This document shows positions 42,080-51,046 of a DNA stretch of 64,000 nucleotides, one piece after another (position 1 is the first letter of the stretch; each line of letters starts with the position of its first letter). Made by a program: the position numbers and the translations under genes. This stretch comes from Candidatus Woesearchaeota archaeon (GTDB lineage: Archaea; Nanobdellota; Nanobdellia; Woesearchaeales; GW2011-AR4): contig JACPJQ010000007.1 in assembly GCA_016187465.1 (NCBI GenBank), forward strand, positions 1-64,000, given 5' to 3'. The notes beneath the pieces are model-generated. The model did not search any database, had not been told where the DNA came from, and was given only the letters and a program-made list of their open reading frames with translations.

Positions 42080-43754
42080 CTTGGAAAAAATATTTCTTGT
42101 AATCTTTCTGGCTATATTGCTTTTCATAGGCCCGGGAGCTTTGTTCGGGCATCAAATAAAGCATGACTTTCCTTATAACTATCTTTCATCGGATGCGTTC
42201 CAGCACCAGGTCAGGGCAGAGTCGATAAAGGATGCCGGTAATTTCAGGTACGAAGCAAACTACATATCATTGGGACTGGACAACATAATCGGCAGATACC
42301 CCCCCGTGCTTTACCATCTGGCAGTCATCTTGTCTTATGCTGCAGGTATTGAAACTTATGATTCAATCTATTTCATTGTGTATTTTTTTGTCATTGCTTC
42401 TGTTTTTGCAATGTACCTTATCATAAGAAGATTCAGCAAAAACATTGCGATAATTGCACTGCCATTAACAATTTTAGCAATATCACCTAACTTATACGTT
42501 AATCAAAATGGCTCATTAATAAAATCAAACTTTGGAGTCAATATAGGGTTTGCTTACGGGCACTGGCCTTCCCTGCTTGCACAGTCTTTTCTCATAGCTT
42601 TTGCGTGGTGGTTATTGAATTCTGACTTAAAAAAATCTTACATTCCAACAGCCATAATCTTAAGTGCAGTAGCCTTGAGCCATACTTCAGAAGCTATATT
42701 CGCCATTCTCTTCCTTTTAATGTTTTTAATCATGAAATGGATTAGCAAGAATTTGAAGAAAAACGATATAAAAGACCTAATTTTTTCCCTTGCAATTGCA
42801 TTTGCATTATCAGTGTACTTCCTGATCATATTTTTGAATACATGGGCCAAGTCAGAGACATACTCATTTGTTGTAGAGCCTGTGTGGCAGGGCAATCCCG
42901 GAGTTTACATAATGAGCTTTGGAGTTCTTTTAGCGTTTATCATAGCCGGAATTGTCTTTTCATTATTTAAATTCAAAAATATGCATATTTCGCTTGTATT
43001 TGGGTTTGCGATGCTATTTTCAGGGTTTCTTAACTATATCGGATTCAGCCTAAGGTCTTTCCAGATAAGATTTTTGTGGCCAATTTATCTGTCTGTATTT
43101 TTCGGGTTTGGCATTTACATGCTGTTAAAGCTTGCAATAGAAAATTGGAATATTGCTTATAGCGTAGCATTGGCTGGAATCTTTATCATACTTCTGGTCG
43201 GTTTTGTAAATATTCCATTTGTTCCCCATTACACCAAGCCAAACATAGACGGGGGCTTGATGGACACTTATCATTGGAGTGCTTTGAAATGGCTGAGCGC
43301 TAGCACAGAGCCAAACTCAAGGATTTATTTCTTCTACGGAGACATATACGGCCAAGATGCTTTGCTCAGAAACTCAAAAAGAGTGCATTACCAAGTTAAT
43401 AATGAAGACTTTGTAAAATCAATACAGGAAAGGAAAATCAAAAGATATTATGTAAGTGAATCGCCTGGAGACAGCGGCGGAACTATCGCAGCAAGAAGCG
43501 GATTATTCAAATTTGATTATCCAGCTAATAAAAAGCCAGACGACTATTTTTTCGGCCAAAAAGACATATGCAGCTTTAACTACATCGTGCTTGACAAGGT
43601 TTCGGGGCAAGAGGCTTTTTGGAAATACAACATGCTTTTAGCATCTGAAATGCTGAAAAAAAGCCATATAAGCAAGGTTTTTGAAAATGAAGTGGTTATT
43701 ATACTAAAAAATAATAAAATTGGAGCTGATTGCATTGAAGAAAGAAGCTTTTGA
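42060..43754 (+). CDS. Polytopic membrane protein, GT-C candidate (pair member A)
   Basis: About 564 residues from a GTG at 42060. The start is uncertain: the frame is open to TTG 42024, and TTG 42081 is another option; an AGGTGAT sits at 42058-42064. The first external loop is SSDAFQHQVRAESIKDAGN, followed by RYPPVLYHLAVIL and later YGHWPSLLAQSFL. The 46662-48308 protein has the same order (FDAISHWELA, YHPPFHTDLAMI, WGQWPERFAYAF). It overlaps by 20 bp the start of a small partner membrane gene at 43735. A lipid-sugar glycosyltransferase or flippase-like role is inferred. Confidence 0.7.
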   Translation: MINIKLDLEKIFLVIFLAILLFIGPGALFGHQIKHDFPYNYLSSDAFQHQVRAESIKDAGNFRYEANYISLGLDNIIGRYPPVLYHLAVILSYAAGIETYDSIYFIVYFFVIASVFAMYLIIRRFSKNIAIIALPLTILAISPNLYVNQNGSLIKSNFGVNIGFAYGHWPSLLAQSFLIAFAWWLLNSDLKKSYIPTAIILSAVALSHTSEAIFAILFLLMFLIMKWISKNLKKNDIKDLIFSLAIAFALSVYFLIIFLNTWAKSETYSFVVEPVWQGNPGVYIMSFGVLLAFIIAGIVFSLFKFKNMHISLVFGFAMLFSGFLNYIGFSLRSFQIRFLWPIYLSVFFGFGIYMLLKLAIENWNIAYSVALAGIFIILLVGFVNIPFVPHYTKPNIDGGLMDTYHWSALKWLSASTEPNSRIYFFYGDIYGQDALLRNSKRVHYQVNNEDFVKSIQERKIKRYYVSESPGDSGGTIAARSGLFKFDYPANKKPDDYFFGQKDICSFNYIVLDKVSGQEAFWKYNMLLASEMLKKSHISKVFENEVVIILKNNKIGADCIEERSF

Positions 43755-44097
43755 TATTATAAAAAAGGAAATCGGTCGCATTGGAGCGATGTTTTTGATA
43801 ACTTTGGTTATATTTTATATCGCTTTTGCCAAAGAGAATTTAATTAGCATACTAAGAATGGTTTTGTCATTGTTTTGGCTTTTCGCATTGCCCGGCTACT
43901 CCATAATGCTTTACTGGCACGATAAGCTTGAGTTCATGGAAAGGTTTGTAATTGGGATTTTTCTGGCAGCAGCCATAATTGGAATTTCAAGCTATTACAT
44001 AGGATTGATTGGACTGAATATTAGGCATCACACTATTTTATTGCCTGCTGCAATGATTTTAATAGGTGTAATAATAAGTTTAAAATCCAAGACGTAG
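43735..44097 (+). CDS. Small DUF1616-like membrane partner protein
   Basis: 120 residues from a TTG at 43735 with GGAG about 9 bp upstream; TTG 43720 is also possible. It has four hydrophobic segments. The central block LPGYSIMLYWHDKLEFMERFVIGIF matches the DUF1616 pattern (Pro-Gly-Tyr, charged loop, then a Glu/Arg before a helix). It is coupled to the upstream GT-C candidate by overlap, and the pair is mirrored at 46346-48308. Its 3' end overlaps the convergent GT2 gene by 18 bp. Confidence 0.65.
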   Translation: MKKEAFDIIKKEIGRIGAMFLITLVIFYIAFAKENLISILRMVLSLFWLFALPGYSIMLYWHDKLEFMERFVIGIFLAAAIIGISSYYIGLIGLNIRHHTILLPAAMILIGVIISLKSKT

Positions 44098-44787
44098 TCT
44101 GATGCCTTCTGATATTATCTTCAGCAGGAATTTTGTGCCGTGCAAAGGGGCAAATGATTTCATTTTACCTCCAAATCGTGCACGCTCGTGGCTTGGGATC
44201 TCCCCGATTTTTTCCTTTTCTCTTAAGGCGTTTGCTATTAGTTCTATCTCAATCTCAAAATCTTTTGACTTGTAGTTATGATTGTCTATGATGCTGCGCT
44301 TGAAAGCCTTGAAGCCGTTTAATGCGTCTGATAGCTGGATTCCAAAAAAAAGCCTGAAAGTGCCTGTCAGGAAAAAATTTCCAAGGTAGCGCACAATGTC
44401 GTATTCCTCACTTCCCCCAAAATGCCGAGAGCCTACAATCAGCCCATATCCATTGTCCAGCTTATTCAAATATTCTGGGATTTCTTCAGGCTGGTGGGAG
44501 TAATCCGCATCCAGCATTACAATGTAATCGCCTTTTGCATGCTTAAATCCCAGGGCAATCGCTTTTCCTTTCCCGCTTTCTCCCTTGTTTCTTATTGCCT
44601 TTACCCTGAACTTTCTGGCTATGTTTGATGTTTTGTCCTTTGACTTGTCGTCTATGACTATTACCTCAAAATCATACTTCTTTGTTTTTTTTATTACCTC
44701 GTTAAGATCTTTCAGAACTTTGCCTATGCTGGCCTGCTCATCCTTTGCAGGTATTATAACGCTTACGAGTTTTTTCATATTATACAA
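44080..44787 (-). CDS. GT2 glycosyltransferase
   Basis: 235 residues with VIIPAKDEQASI, VIDDKSKDKT, ESGKGKAIALGF and LDADYSHQPEE. The later GSRHFGGSEEYDI and LSDALNGFKAFKR fit the DPM1/GtrB group. The C-terminus (HERARFGGKMKSFAPL) is the typical RxGGxSK-like end. It is transcribed alone, convergent with the DUF1616-like gene and divergent from the next membrane-protein gene. Confidence 0.9.
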   Translation of the reverse strand: MYNMKKLVSVIIPAKDEQASIGKVLKDLNEVIKKTKKYDFEVIVIDDKSKDKTSNIARKFRVKAIRNKGESGKGKAIALGFKHAKGDYIVMLDADYSHQPEEIPEYLNKLDNGYGLIVGSRHFGGSEEYDIVRYLGNFFLTGTFRLFFGIQLSDALNGFKAFKRSIIDNHNYKSKDFEIEIELIANALREKEKIGEIPSHERARFGGKMKSFAPLHGTKFLLKIISEGIRLRLGF

Positions 44788-44832
44788 ATAAATTTAAATA
44801 TAGTCCATAGTTGATTGAATGACCGGATTAAA

Positions 44833-46389
44833 ATGCCGCTTAAAAAGTTTACTAAAACAAAGGAGTTCAAGATATTTTTGACGGCTTTTATTGTTTATAT
44901 TTTTTACCTTCAGATGTACGGCTCCAGCTGCATGGCAAACAGCCAATCCGGGCTTACGGCCGCAATTGTAAATGAAGGCAGATTTAAGGTTGACACTTAT
45001 TACAGGACAAGCTGCGATGTTGCATATTACAAGGGGCATTATTACTCTGGACAGCCCCCGGGAATTTCTTTTCTTGGAGCCCCATTTTATGCTGCGAGCA
45101 AGCCATTCTTCAATCTTCTGCCTGACAAAACAATAGACTCTTTGTACAGCAAGCTTGAAAAATACGGCGACAGGCTTGGCATGGATTATTGGGGAAAGAA
45201 AAAAATATTGTCAAATTACTTTGAAGGATTAAGCAAGAGGCAGATTTTGGAATATATCTTCATATCAGGATTTGTTCTTCCTATATCCACAACGGCCCTT
45301 ATTGGCGCAATTTCCGTGGTTTTATTCTACGCTTTTCTGAGAAGGTTTACACAAAATGAAAAGCTAAGGCTCGGCATAACCGCGCTGTACGCTTTCGGCA
45401 CTGCACAGTTTCCTTCATCCGCTTTATTCATGGAAAGGCCGATAGCAATCGCCTTGACTTTTGCAGCGTTCTTCGTATTATTCAGGATGAAGCATAATGA
45501 ACTGAAGCCGAAAACCTCAGCTTTATTTTTTTCAGGTCTGCTTGCAGGATTGTCCGGAATGTTCGACTACTTCCATGTTTTTGCATCAGGATTGCTGTTT
45601 TTGTACTTATTGTCCTTTTATGTTATTCAAACAAACAGAAAAACAAAGCGATGGACTACTTATTTGAACAGACAAAAATGGTCAGGGATAGCCAGTTTTG
45701 TTGCTGGAGTGTCTATCTGCGTCATTTTGCTGGGGCTGTACCATTATGCTATTTTTGACAACCCGCTTAAAACTTCATACAGCTACAGGATTGTTTCTGC
45801 AAGCGATGCATCAATTTCGGATATTGTTAAGCTAAAACTGCCAAGCTCAGAAACATTATTTTATATGTGGGCATTTATTTTGTACACTCCAGTAATATTA
45901 GTAGCAGTTTATGGAGTTTACAAAGCACTCTTGAAAAAAGATAGGTATTATGGTGATGCAATATCTATTGCAATATTTGTTGCGTTTACATTGGTTTACG
46001 CAGCAATTTTAGCTTTGGTTTATCCTGTAGGGGTTGCGCCTCATTTCAAGAGGCACATGTCACCCATAATTCCCTATGTTATGCTGTTTCTGCCTTATGC
46101 ATTGGTGCAAAGCAGTAAAACAAAAAGAAGCATTGCAAAGAAGATTCTATTAATTGTTGGTGCGTCATCAGTTTTCATAAACTGGGTGCACGTGCAGCAG
46201 AAGCTGGATTTTCTGGAACTGATGCGTTATTTCTTCACTCACGGCCCTTCTTCTTCATTTTTAGAGGCTTTTGCAGGAGTTTTCCGCCTGAATTCTTTAG
46301 TTATTAATCTTGTCGGATTGGCTGTATTGATTTTGCTGATTTGCATTATTTGGAAGCCTTATTTCGCGAAGGCAAGACAACAGCTATAG
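44833..46389 (+). CDS. PMT-like GT-C membrane glycosyltransferase
   Basis: 518 residues from ATG 44833, with a TATA-like ATAAATTTAAATATAG about 35 bp upstream; a TTG at 44815 is in frame. It has about 11 helices. The first external loop has TYYRTSCDVAYYKGHYYSGQ and PPGISFLGAPFYAAS, a pattern common in archaeal PMT_2-like proteins (Tyr-Tyr-Ser-Gly-x-Pro-Pro-Gly). It probably transfers a sugar from a polyprenyl-phosphate donor outside the membrane. Its 3' end overlaps the convergent small membrane gene by 44 bp. Confidence 0.75.
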   Translation: MPLKKFTKTKEFKIFLTAFIVYIFYLQMYGSSCMANSQSGLTAAIVNEGRFKVDTYYRTSCDVAYYKGHYYSGQPPGISFLGAPFYAASKPFFNLLPDKTIDSLYSKLEKYGDRLGMDYWGKKKILSNYFEGLSKRQILEYIFISGFVLPISTTALIGAISVVLFYAFLRRFTQNEKLRLGITALYAFGTAQFPSSALFMERPIAIALTFAAFFVLFRMKHNELKPKTSALFFSGLLAGLSGMFDYFHVFASGLLFLYLLSFYVIQTNRKTKRWTTYLNRQKWSGIASFVAGVSICVILLGLYHYAIFDNPLKTSYSYRIVSASDASISDIVKLKLPSSETLFYMWAFILYTPVILVAVYGVYKALLKKDRYYGDAISIAIFVAFTLVYAAILALVYPVGVAPHFKRHMSPIIPYVMLFLPYALVQSSKTKRSIAKKILLIVGASSVFINWVHVQQKLDFLELMRYFFTHGPSSSFLEAFAGVFRLNSLVINLVGLAVLILLICIIWKPYFAKARQQL

Positions 46390-46678
46390 CCACTAACAAT
46401 ATGAAAGTTATCAATATAGCAAGCCTGAATGATATAACCATGCCCAGCCAGTAGGATATAGACGGAAATATGCCAACTCCAATAAAAAATGAAAATATAA
46501 TTTTCTCGTCCTGCTCTAAATCAAAATTGTTCAATATTAAATATGCCGGAAGCATAAAAATAAGAATTATGCCTAACGCTGACATCATTCCTGGAAATCC
46601 CAGTATTAAATAAAAGAAAGCTAGAATTATAACAACTGTGATTGCAATAAATCCTTTATTCTCAATTTTTAGATTCAT
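46346..46678 (-). CDS. Small DUF1616-like membrane partner protein (second copy)
   Basis: 110 residues from the ATG complementary to 46676-46678, with AGGTG about 8 bp upstream; a GTG at 46690 would add four residues. Four hydrophobic segments surround MLPAYLILNNFDLEQDEKIIF, the counterpart of the LPGYSIMLY block in 43735-44097. It overlaps the 3' end of the GT-C candidate 46662-48308, exactly as the first pair does, so the two pairs appear to be paralogous modules. Confidence 0.65.
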   Translation of the reverse strand: MNLKIENKGFIAITVVIILAFFYLILGFPGMMSALGIILIFMLPAYLILNNFDLEQDEKIIFSFFIGVGIFPSISYWLGMVISFRLAILITFILLVAIAVVLPSRNKASK

Positions 46679-48308
46679 ATTTGTATACACCTATACTGCC
46701 TTTGTTGTATAATAATGTGTGGTTTGCCAGATTTTGCTTTTCATATTGCTGCCATTTGTCGACATAGCTTCTGTCGCTAATCAGTCCAATGTCTGAATAG
46801 TCCATAACTATAAAGTCATTCAGAAGGTGCGAACTCGCAATTTCAGGCTTGTTCTTGTATCTTCCCCATGTTAAGAAACCCTCAAAGAAATTGCTTACCC
46901 TATGAGAGATGGATGCCATCCACCAAACCTTTTCCATCAGCTCAGGCGGCGGCCCTATTATTGAAACATTCTGCTGATCATTGGTGTTTGTTTTGAGCCA
47001 CTCGCTGACGTCTATTTGAGCCTGATTAAGCCTTTTTAGCGGATTGTCATATGCAGTATCAAGTGTTGAGTAAGCCTGAGGCATGCTGTATTTAAATGCC
47101 AAAAATATGACCAACAATACCATACCATACTTCAAAAATTGGCTTATTTGCCTTGCCTTGATGAACGATGCTATTGAGAGCGCTCCCAAAATGGTTATCG
47201 GCACAAAAATATGCGCTGTTGCAGACAAAGACCTGTGAATGAGGTTGGTTTTGCCTATGAAATCCCTGTGCAGCACCAGGTACAGGCTTATCAGCCATGC
47301 CAGCAAAAAGATGTCCCTGTCCTGCCTTCTTATAACAAGAACAAAGATCCCCATCAATAAAAATACCATGAGAAAGTTTAGGTTAATTCCTAATTTGGAA
47401 AGCAATGTCCAGTTGCCACTCATTTCCCTGAAAGAGAAATAAGAAGGAGGAACAGAGCCCCCAAAATTCTTGGGGTCAAAAGACCACTGGAACAGCCTTG
47501 AAAATGGAGGCTGTTTGGTGTTAGCATCTTTTTGTGCAAATGTCTTCAGCATGCTTGCTGTCTGGTACGGGAAGATGGCAAACAAAATAATGAAGATTAT
47601 CAAAGAGATAATAATATGCTTGAAATTAAATGCAAGCTTTTTATGTTTTACGAGCAGGAAAATCCAGAGGACAAAGAGCCCCGCCAAACTGTGGAAGAAC
47701 CCCAGAGGGTGTATCATAATGTTCACGGCAATCAGAATGGACATCATGTAGATGTAAACCGGCTTGCTGCTTTCTTTTGAATAAGAAGTGTAGTACATGT
47801 AAAAGCAGTACAGGATCAATGGTATGAATGCATATGCAAACCTTTCAGGCCACTGCCCCCATAAGTAAGGCATGATATCTCTCATGGAAAAAGTGAGGAG
47901 GAACGAGGAAAGAATTGCCGGAAGAAATCCAAATAATTTTCTCATGACGAAGTAAACAGATATTAAAATAGAGCTTGCGAATATTGCATTTGTAAGGTAG
48001 ATTGGCACGACCCTGTCTCGGGCAAATGCAGAAATCATTGCAAGGTCTGTGTGAAACGGCGGATGATACCACAAGGTGTGGGGCTTGTACTTGTTGTTCT
48101 CCGGATAGGAATAATCAATGAATGGGGGAAGGTACACAAAAGTCCTGTCATTCTGCGCAGGGTAGTCAGCAAGCTCCCAGTGCGATATTGCGTCAAATTC
48201 CCCATAAGGAATCTTGCTGTTTTGAAACGGCAAAGTCCAGAGGTAGACGGCAAAAAAATAGACTGCGAGGAATGCAGCAATTTCTAAATAAGCCCTTTTG
48301 AATTTCAT
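46662..48308 (-). CDS. Polytopic membrane protein, GT-C candidate (pair member B)
   Basis: 548 residues, about 11-12 helices. The first external loop GEFDAISHWELADYPAQ is followed by HTLWYHPPFHTDLAMI and LWGQWPERFAYAF. These motifs follow the same order as in 42060-43754, and both genes are followed by an overlapping DUF1616-like partner. The charged residues in the first loop (Glu, Asp, His) suit a metal-dependent GT-C active site, but catalysis is inferred. The promoter lies in 48309-48420, shared with the divergent GT9 gene. Confidence 0.7.
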   Translation of the reverse strand: MKFKRAYLEIAAFLAVYFFAVYLWTLPFQNSKIPYGEFDAISHWELADYPAQNDRTFVYLPPFIDYSYPENNKYKPHTLWYHPPFHTDLAMISAFARDRVVPIYLTNAIFASSILISVYFVMRKLFGFLPAILSSFLLTFSMRDIMPYLWGQWPERFAYAFIPLILYCFYMYYTSYSKESSKPVYIYMMSILIAVNIMIHPLGFFHSLAGLFVLWIFLLVKHKKLAFNFKHIIISLIIFIILFAIFPYQTASMLKTFAQKDANTKQPPFSRLFQWSFDPKNFGGSVPPSYFSFREMSGNWTLLSKLGINLNFLMVFLLMGIFVLVIRRQDRDIFLLAWLISLYLVLHRDFIGKTNLIHRSLSATAHIFVPITILGALSIASFIKARQISQFLKYGMVLLVIFLAFKYSMPQAYSTLDTAYDNPLKRLNQAQIDVSEWLKTNTNDQQNVSIIGPPPELMEKVWWMASISHRVSNFFEGFLTWGRYKNKPEIASSHLLNDFIVMDYSDIGLISDRSYVDKWQQYEKQNLANHTLLYNKGSIGVYKYESKN

Positions 48309-48420
48309 AATTGGTGTCTACCGATTAGATTTATAAATCTTTGTCTCTATTGGGTAAGGTAACAGTTTACTTAATTTCAAATAAAAAGCTTTAAATTGGC
48401 TTTTCTTTCCTATTCAGGAT

Positions 48421-49422
48421 ATGGACATACTTGTAGTCAAGCTTGGAGCTATTGGTGATGTGATTAGGACTACTTCCATATTGTACGGGCTAAAATCAAA
48501 ATACAAAAACTGCATTATCGACTGGGTTACGAAAAAAGAGTCTTTTGATGTTTTGAGCAATAACGAAATAATCAATAACGTCCACACAATAAACAATATT
48601 AAAAAAATAAAGAATAAAAAATACGACTTAGTAATTTGCCTTGATGATGATTTCGAAGCGTGCGAATTGGCAACAAAAATGAATTCTAAAAAAATAATTG
48701 GCGCTTATCTGCAAAACAATAAAAAAGCATATACGGCAGATTCTGCTTTATGGTTTGACATGGGACTGATTTCGAGGTTTGGAAAGCAAAAGGCAGATGA
48801 ATTAAAGGCGAAAAACGGAAAAACGTACCAGGAGATAATGTACAAAATTCTTGGGTTAAAGTATGAAAAGCAGGAGCCAATATTGATCTTGAATAAGAAA
48901 GAATTGAATTTTGGAAAAAAATTTGCACAGAGGAACAGTATTAAAAAAAATGATTTGGTTATTGGAATCAACACAGGCGCAGGGGGCAGGTGGGAAGGCA
49001 AAAAACTGAACATTGAAAAAACTGCTGAATTGACTGATAAACTAAGCAGCATTAAAAATGTCAAATTGCTTTTGTTTGGCGGTCCGGAAGAAATGCAAAG
49101 AAACAAAAAAATAATGGAACTGACAAAAACTGAAATAATTGACGCTGGATGCAAGAATTCATTGATGGAGTTTGCTTCTTTGGTTAATTTATGCAGTATT
49201 CTGGTTACTAGCGACAGTCTGGCGCTGCATATTGGGACTGCTTTGAAGAAAAGGATTGTAGCTTTTTTTTATGTCACATCACCTGCTGAAATTGAGTTAT
49301 ATAATAAAGGTATAAAAATAATAGGTAAAGGAAAGGACTATTGTTCATATAAAACTAAATGCGACCACCCACCAAAGTGGGATGTTAATGAGATTGTGAA
49401 TGGTGTTAAGTCTTTGATTTAA
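48421..49422 (+). CDS. GT9 heptosyltransferase-like glycosyltransferase
   Basis: 333 residues. The N-terminal VVKLGAIGDVIRTTSILYGL, the middle GINTGAGGRWEGKKL and the late VTSDSLALHIGTALKKRIV with VTSPAEIELY are the GT9 blocks. The last ~30 residues hold CSYKTKCDHPP, a short cysteine pair. It is the second GT9 in the window after 28961-30100. With the ADP-heptose-type operon this argues for at least two heptose (or related) additions. A TATA-like AAAAAGCTTTAAATTGG lies about 30-40 bp upstream. Confidence 0.88.
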   Translation: MDILVVKLGAIGDVIRTTSILYGLKSKYKNCIIDWVTKKESFDVLSNNEIINNVHTINNIKKIKNKKYDLVICLDDDFEACELATKMNSKKIIGAYLQNNKKAYTADSALWFDMGLISRFGKQKADELKAKNGKTYQEIMYKILGLKYEKQEPILILNKKELNFGKKFAQRNSIKKNDLVIGINTGAGGRWEGKKLNIEKTAELTDKLSSIKNVKLLLFGGPEEMQRNKKIMELTKTEIIDAGCKNSLMEFASLVNLCSILVTSDSLALHIGTALKKRIVAFFYVTSPAEIELYNKGIKIIGKGKDYCSYKTKCDHPPKWDVNEIVNGVKSLI

Positions 49423-49423
49423 G

Positions 49424-49480
49424 ATGAAAACCTTCAAAACTATTCCAACCTACAATGAAAAAAATATCAAGAAAAAATAG
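49424..49480 (+). pseudogene. Short GT2 N-terminal relic
   Basis: An 18-codon frame reading MKTFKTIPTYNEKNIKKK that closely resembles the start of the intact GT2 at 50086 (MKTFVIIPTYNEKENIS). The DNA matches in blocks (ATGAAAACCTTC, ATTCCAACCTACAA). It stops before any catalytic motif. It is probably the remains of a duplicated or interrupted GT2 gene; the hypothetical gene 49498-49935 sits between the relic and the intact copy. Confidence 0.6.
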
Positions 49481-49497
49481 ATTTTTAATTTGTGAAA

Positions 49498-49935
49498 ATG
49501 CATATAGAAGTTGATCAGTCAGGGAAAATTGAAGATTATATGAATACTATTGTAGCTTTTAGGAATAAAGAACAATACACAGTTTTACTTCAAAGACAAA
49601 TAAAGAATGAAATCCTGACTAAATACAGAAATAAGTATAAGGACATTCATTATCGATTATTTGCCATTCTCATTTACTATTGTATAAAGAATTACTTGCA
49701 TAATGTCCAATTGATTGTTATCGATGATGAATATGAAAAAAGAGGAGTTGATATCAAAAAACATCTCTTAAGACTTATTTGGAAGGATTACCCTAATTTT
49801 GACAAAGAATTGATTAGATTTTCCAGAATTGGAAAAAAATCTAATGCGCACAGACTAGCATACCAAACTTTTGTCGGCAAATTGGCTCCAAACAAAATTC
49901 TATCTAAAAATGAGATCGAAAATTTAATATTTTAA
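49498..49935 (+). CDS. Hypothetical protein, 145 residues
   Basis: Starts at ATG 49498 (GTG 49492 would add two residues). It opens with HIEVDQSGKIEDYMNTIVAF, an acidic strand pattern that could belong to an RNase H-like or nuclease fold. A basic, tyrosine-rich helical middle and an acidic segment (LIVIDDEYEKRGVDIKKHLL) follow. I do not recognise the family. It is AT-rich, has no hydrophobic segment and is unlike the surrounding glycan genes, so it may have been inserted there. Confidence 0.6.
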   Translation: MHIEVDQSGKIEDYMNTIVAFRNKEQYTVLLQRQIKNEILTKYRNKYKDIHYRLFAILIYYCIKNYLHNVQLIVIDDEYEKRGVDIKKHLLRLIWKDYPNFDKELIRFSRIGKKSNAHRLAYQTFVGKLAPNKILSKNEIENLIF

Positions 49936-49966
49936 TATGATGGCCAAAAATAGAAATAATCGGGGG

Positions 49967-50028
49967 ACGTTACAAAGTAACGTAGTATATGCCTACAGCG
50001 AGTCTGACAAAAGCCTCCTCACAGTCAG
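49967..50028. other. Cluster of three short hairpins
   Basis: ACGTTAC-AAA-GTAACGT (49967-49983), GTAG/CTAC (49982-49996) and CTGAC/GTCAG (50004-50028) follow each other in a non-coding stretch. The first has the same perfect arm and 3-base loop style as the hairpin-cluster repeats, but the flanking joints differ, so membership is uncertain. It could be the terminator of the hypothetical gene or a small RNA. Confidence 0.35.
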
Positions 50029-50085
50029 CACAGCACCCTTCACAATTTACTATATAGATGTTGGCTATTTAAATCTTTCGGAAAA

Positions 50086-50802
50086 ATGAAAACCTTCGTA
50101 ATAATTCCAACCTACAACGAAAAAGAAAACATAAGCATTTTGATAGATAAAATTTTAAAATTAAAAATAAAAGATTTGCATATAGCTGTTGTTGATGACA
50201 ACAGCCCTGATGGAACTTGGAGAATTGTTGAAGAGATTTCAAGGAAAAACAAGAACGTTCATTTGGTGTTGAGAAAAAAAGACAAGGGAAGAGGCTATGC
50301 CGGAAGGCACGGATTCATTTATTGTTTGAAGAATGGCGCTGATGTTATTGTGGAGATGGATGCTGACATGTCGCATGACCCAAAATATATCCCGAAAATG
50401 ATAGATGAGTTGAAAAACGCAGATTTGATTCTCGGTTCAAGAAGAGTTGAAGGTGCTGAAGAAGTTGGAAGAAGTTTAATTAGAAAGATAATAACTTTTC
50501 TTGCAAATCTTTACATCAGACTGATTTTGGGGTTAAAAGTCAAGGACTGCAATTCAGGCTTCAGATGCTTCAAAAGAAAAGTGCTGGAAAGCATAAAGCC
50601 AGAGAAGCTTGAATCAAAAGGCCCAGCAATTGTGCAGGAAGTCCTGTTCAAGGCGCATCTGAAAGGATTTAAAATAAAGGAAATTCCAATTACATTCGTA
50701 AATAGGACCAAAGGCAAGTCAAAGCTTGGTTTGCCTCAGTTGATAGCCGGGTATTTTATGGTATTGAAGTTGAAAGTTCGGTATTTATTAGGAAATTTAT
50801 AA
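50086..50802 (+). CDS. GT2 glycosyltransferase (dolichol-phosphate mannosyltransferase-like)
   Basis: 238 residues with the most canonical DPM1 motifs in the window: IIPTYNEKENI, VVDDNSPDGTW, GRGYAGRHGF and the metal motif MDADMSHDP. GSRRVEGAEEVG and VNRTKGKSKLG follow, and a final hydrophobic segment ends the chain. It would make polyprenyl-phosphate mannose or a similar donor. A TATA-like TTTACTATATAGATG lies about 30 bp upstream. Confidence 0.92.
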   Translation: MKTFVIIPTYNEKENISILIDKILKLKIKDLHIAVVDDNSPDGTWRIVEEISRKNKNVHLVLRKKDKGRGYAGRHGFIYCLKNGADVIVEMDADMSHDPKYIPKMIDELKNADLILGSRRVEGAEEVGRSLIRKIITFLANLYIRLILGLKVKDCNSGFRCFKRKVLESIKPEKLESKGPAIVQEVLFKAHLKGFKIKEIPITFVNRTKGKSKLGLPQLIAGYFMVLKLKVRYLLGNL

Positions 50803-50841
50803 AAAAACGGATTATTACTGTTAAATAGCAAAATAATATCA

Positions 50842-50971
50842 AAAATCAAAAGATTTAAATATATGCTGTCAAACCGATAGTGTTTGATTTAGCTGTATTC
50901 GATAAAGAGGACTGATAATGAAAAAAGGGGATTTTAGTTCCATACTTAATTCTCAAAACGGCAAGGTGAAT
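50842..50971 (+). repeat. Duplicated promoter/5'-end cassette of the giant surface protein
   Basis: 130 bp matching 14587-14458 (reverse complement) with only two mismatches (50939 and 50968). It includes the TATA element, the TCAAAC/GTTTGA inverted repeat (50869-50874, 50882-50887), the GAGG ribosome site and the first 17-18 codons. Homology stops abruptly after the GGCAAGGT(A/G)AAT codons. It lies directly upstream of the GT4 gene. Confidence 0.92.
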
Positions 50972-51046
50972 ATAGTAGCATATAAAGCTTTAAATATGGT
51001 TAAGTATTTCTTTAGTACTATAACATGGGGTGGACTATTCATATGA
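50918..51046 (+). CDS. Leader-like 42-codon frame made from the duplicated 5' end
   Basis: Starts at the copied ATG (50918) and reads MKKGDFSSILNSQNGKVN, as in the giant surface protein. It then continues through unrelated sequence to a TGA at 51044-51046 that overlaps the GT4 start codon as ATGA. A GGGGTGG ribosome site for the GT4 lies inside it. It may be a fortuitous fusion peptide or may couple translation of the GT4 to the captured promoter. It is unlikely to have its own function. Confidence 0.4.
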   Translation: MKKGDFSSILNSQNGKVNIVAYKALNMVKYFFSTITWGGLFI

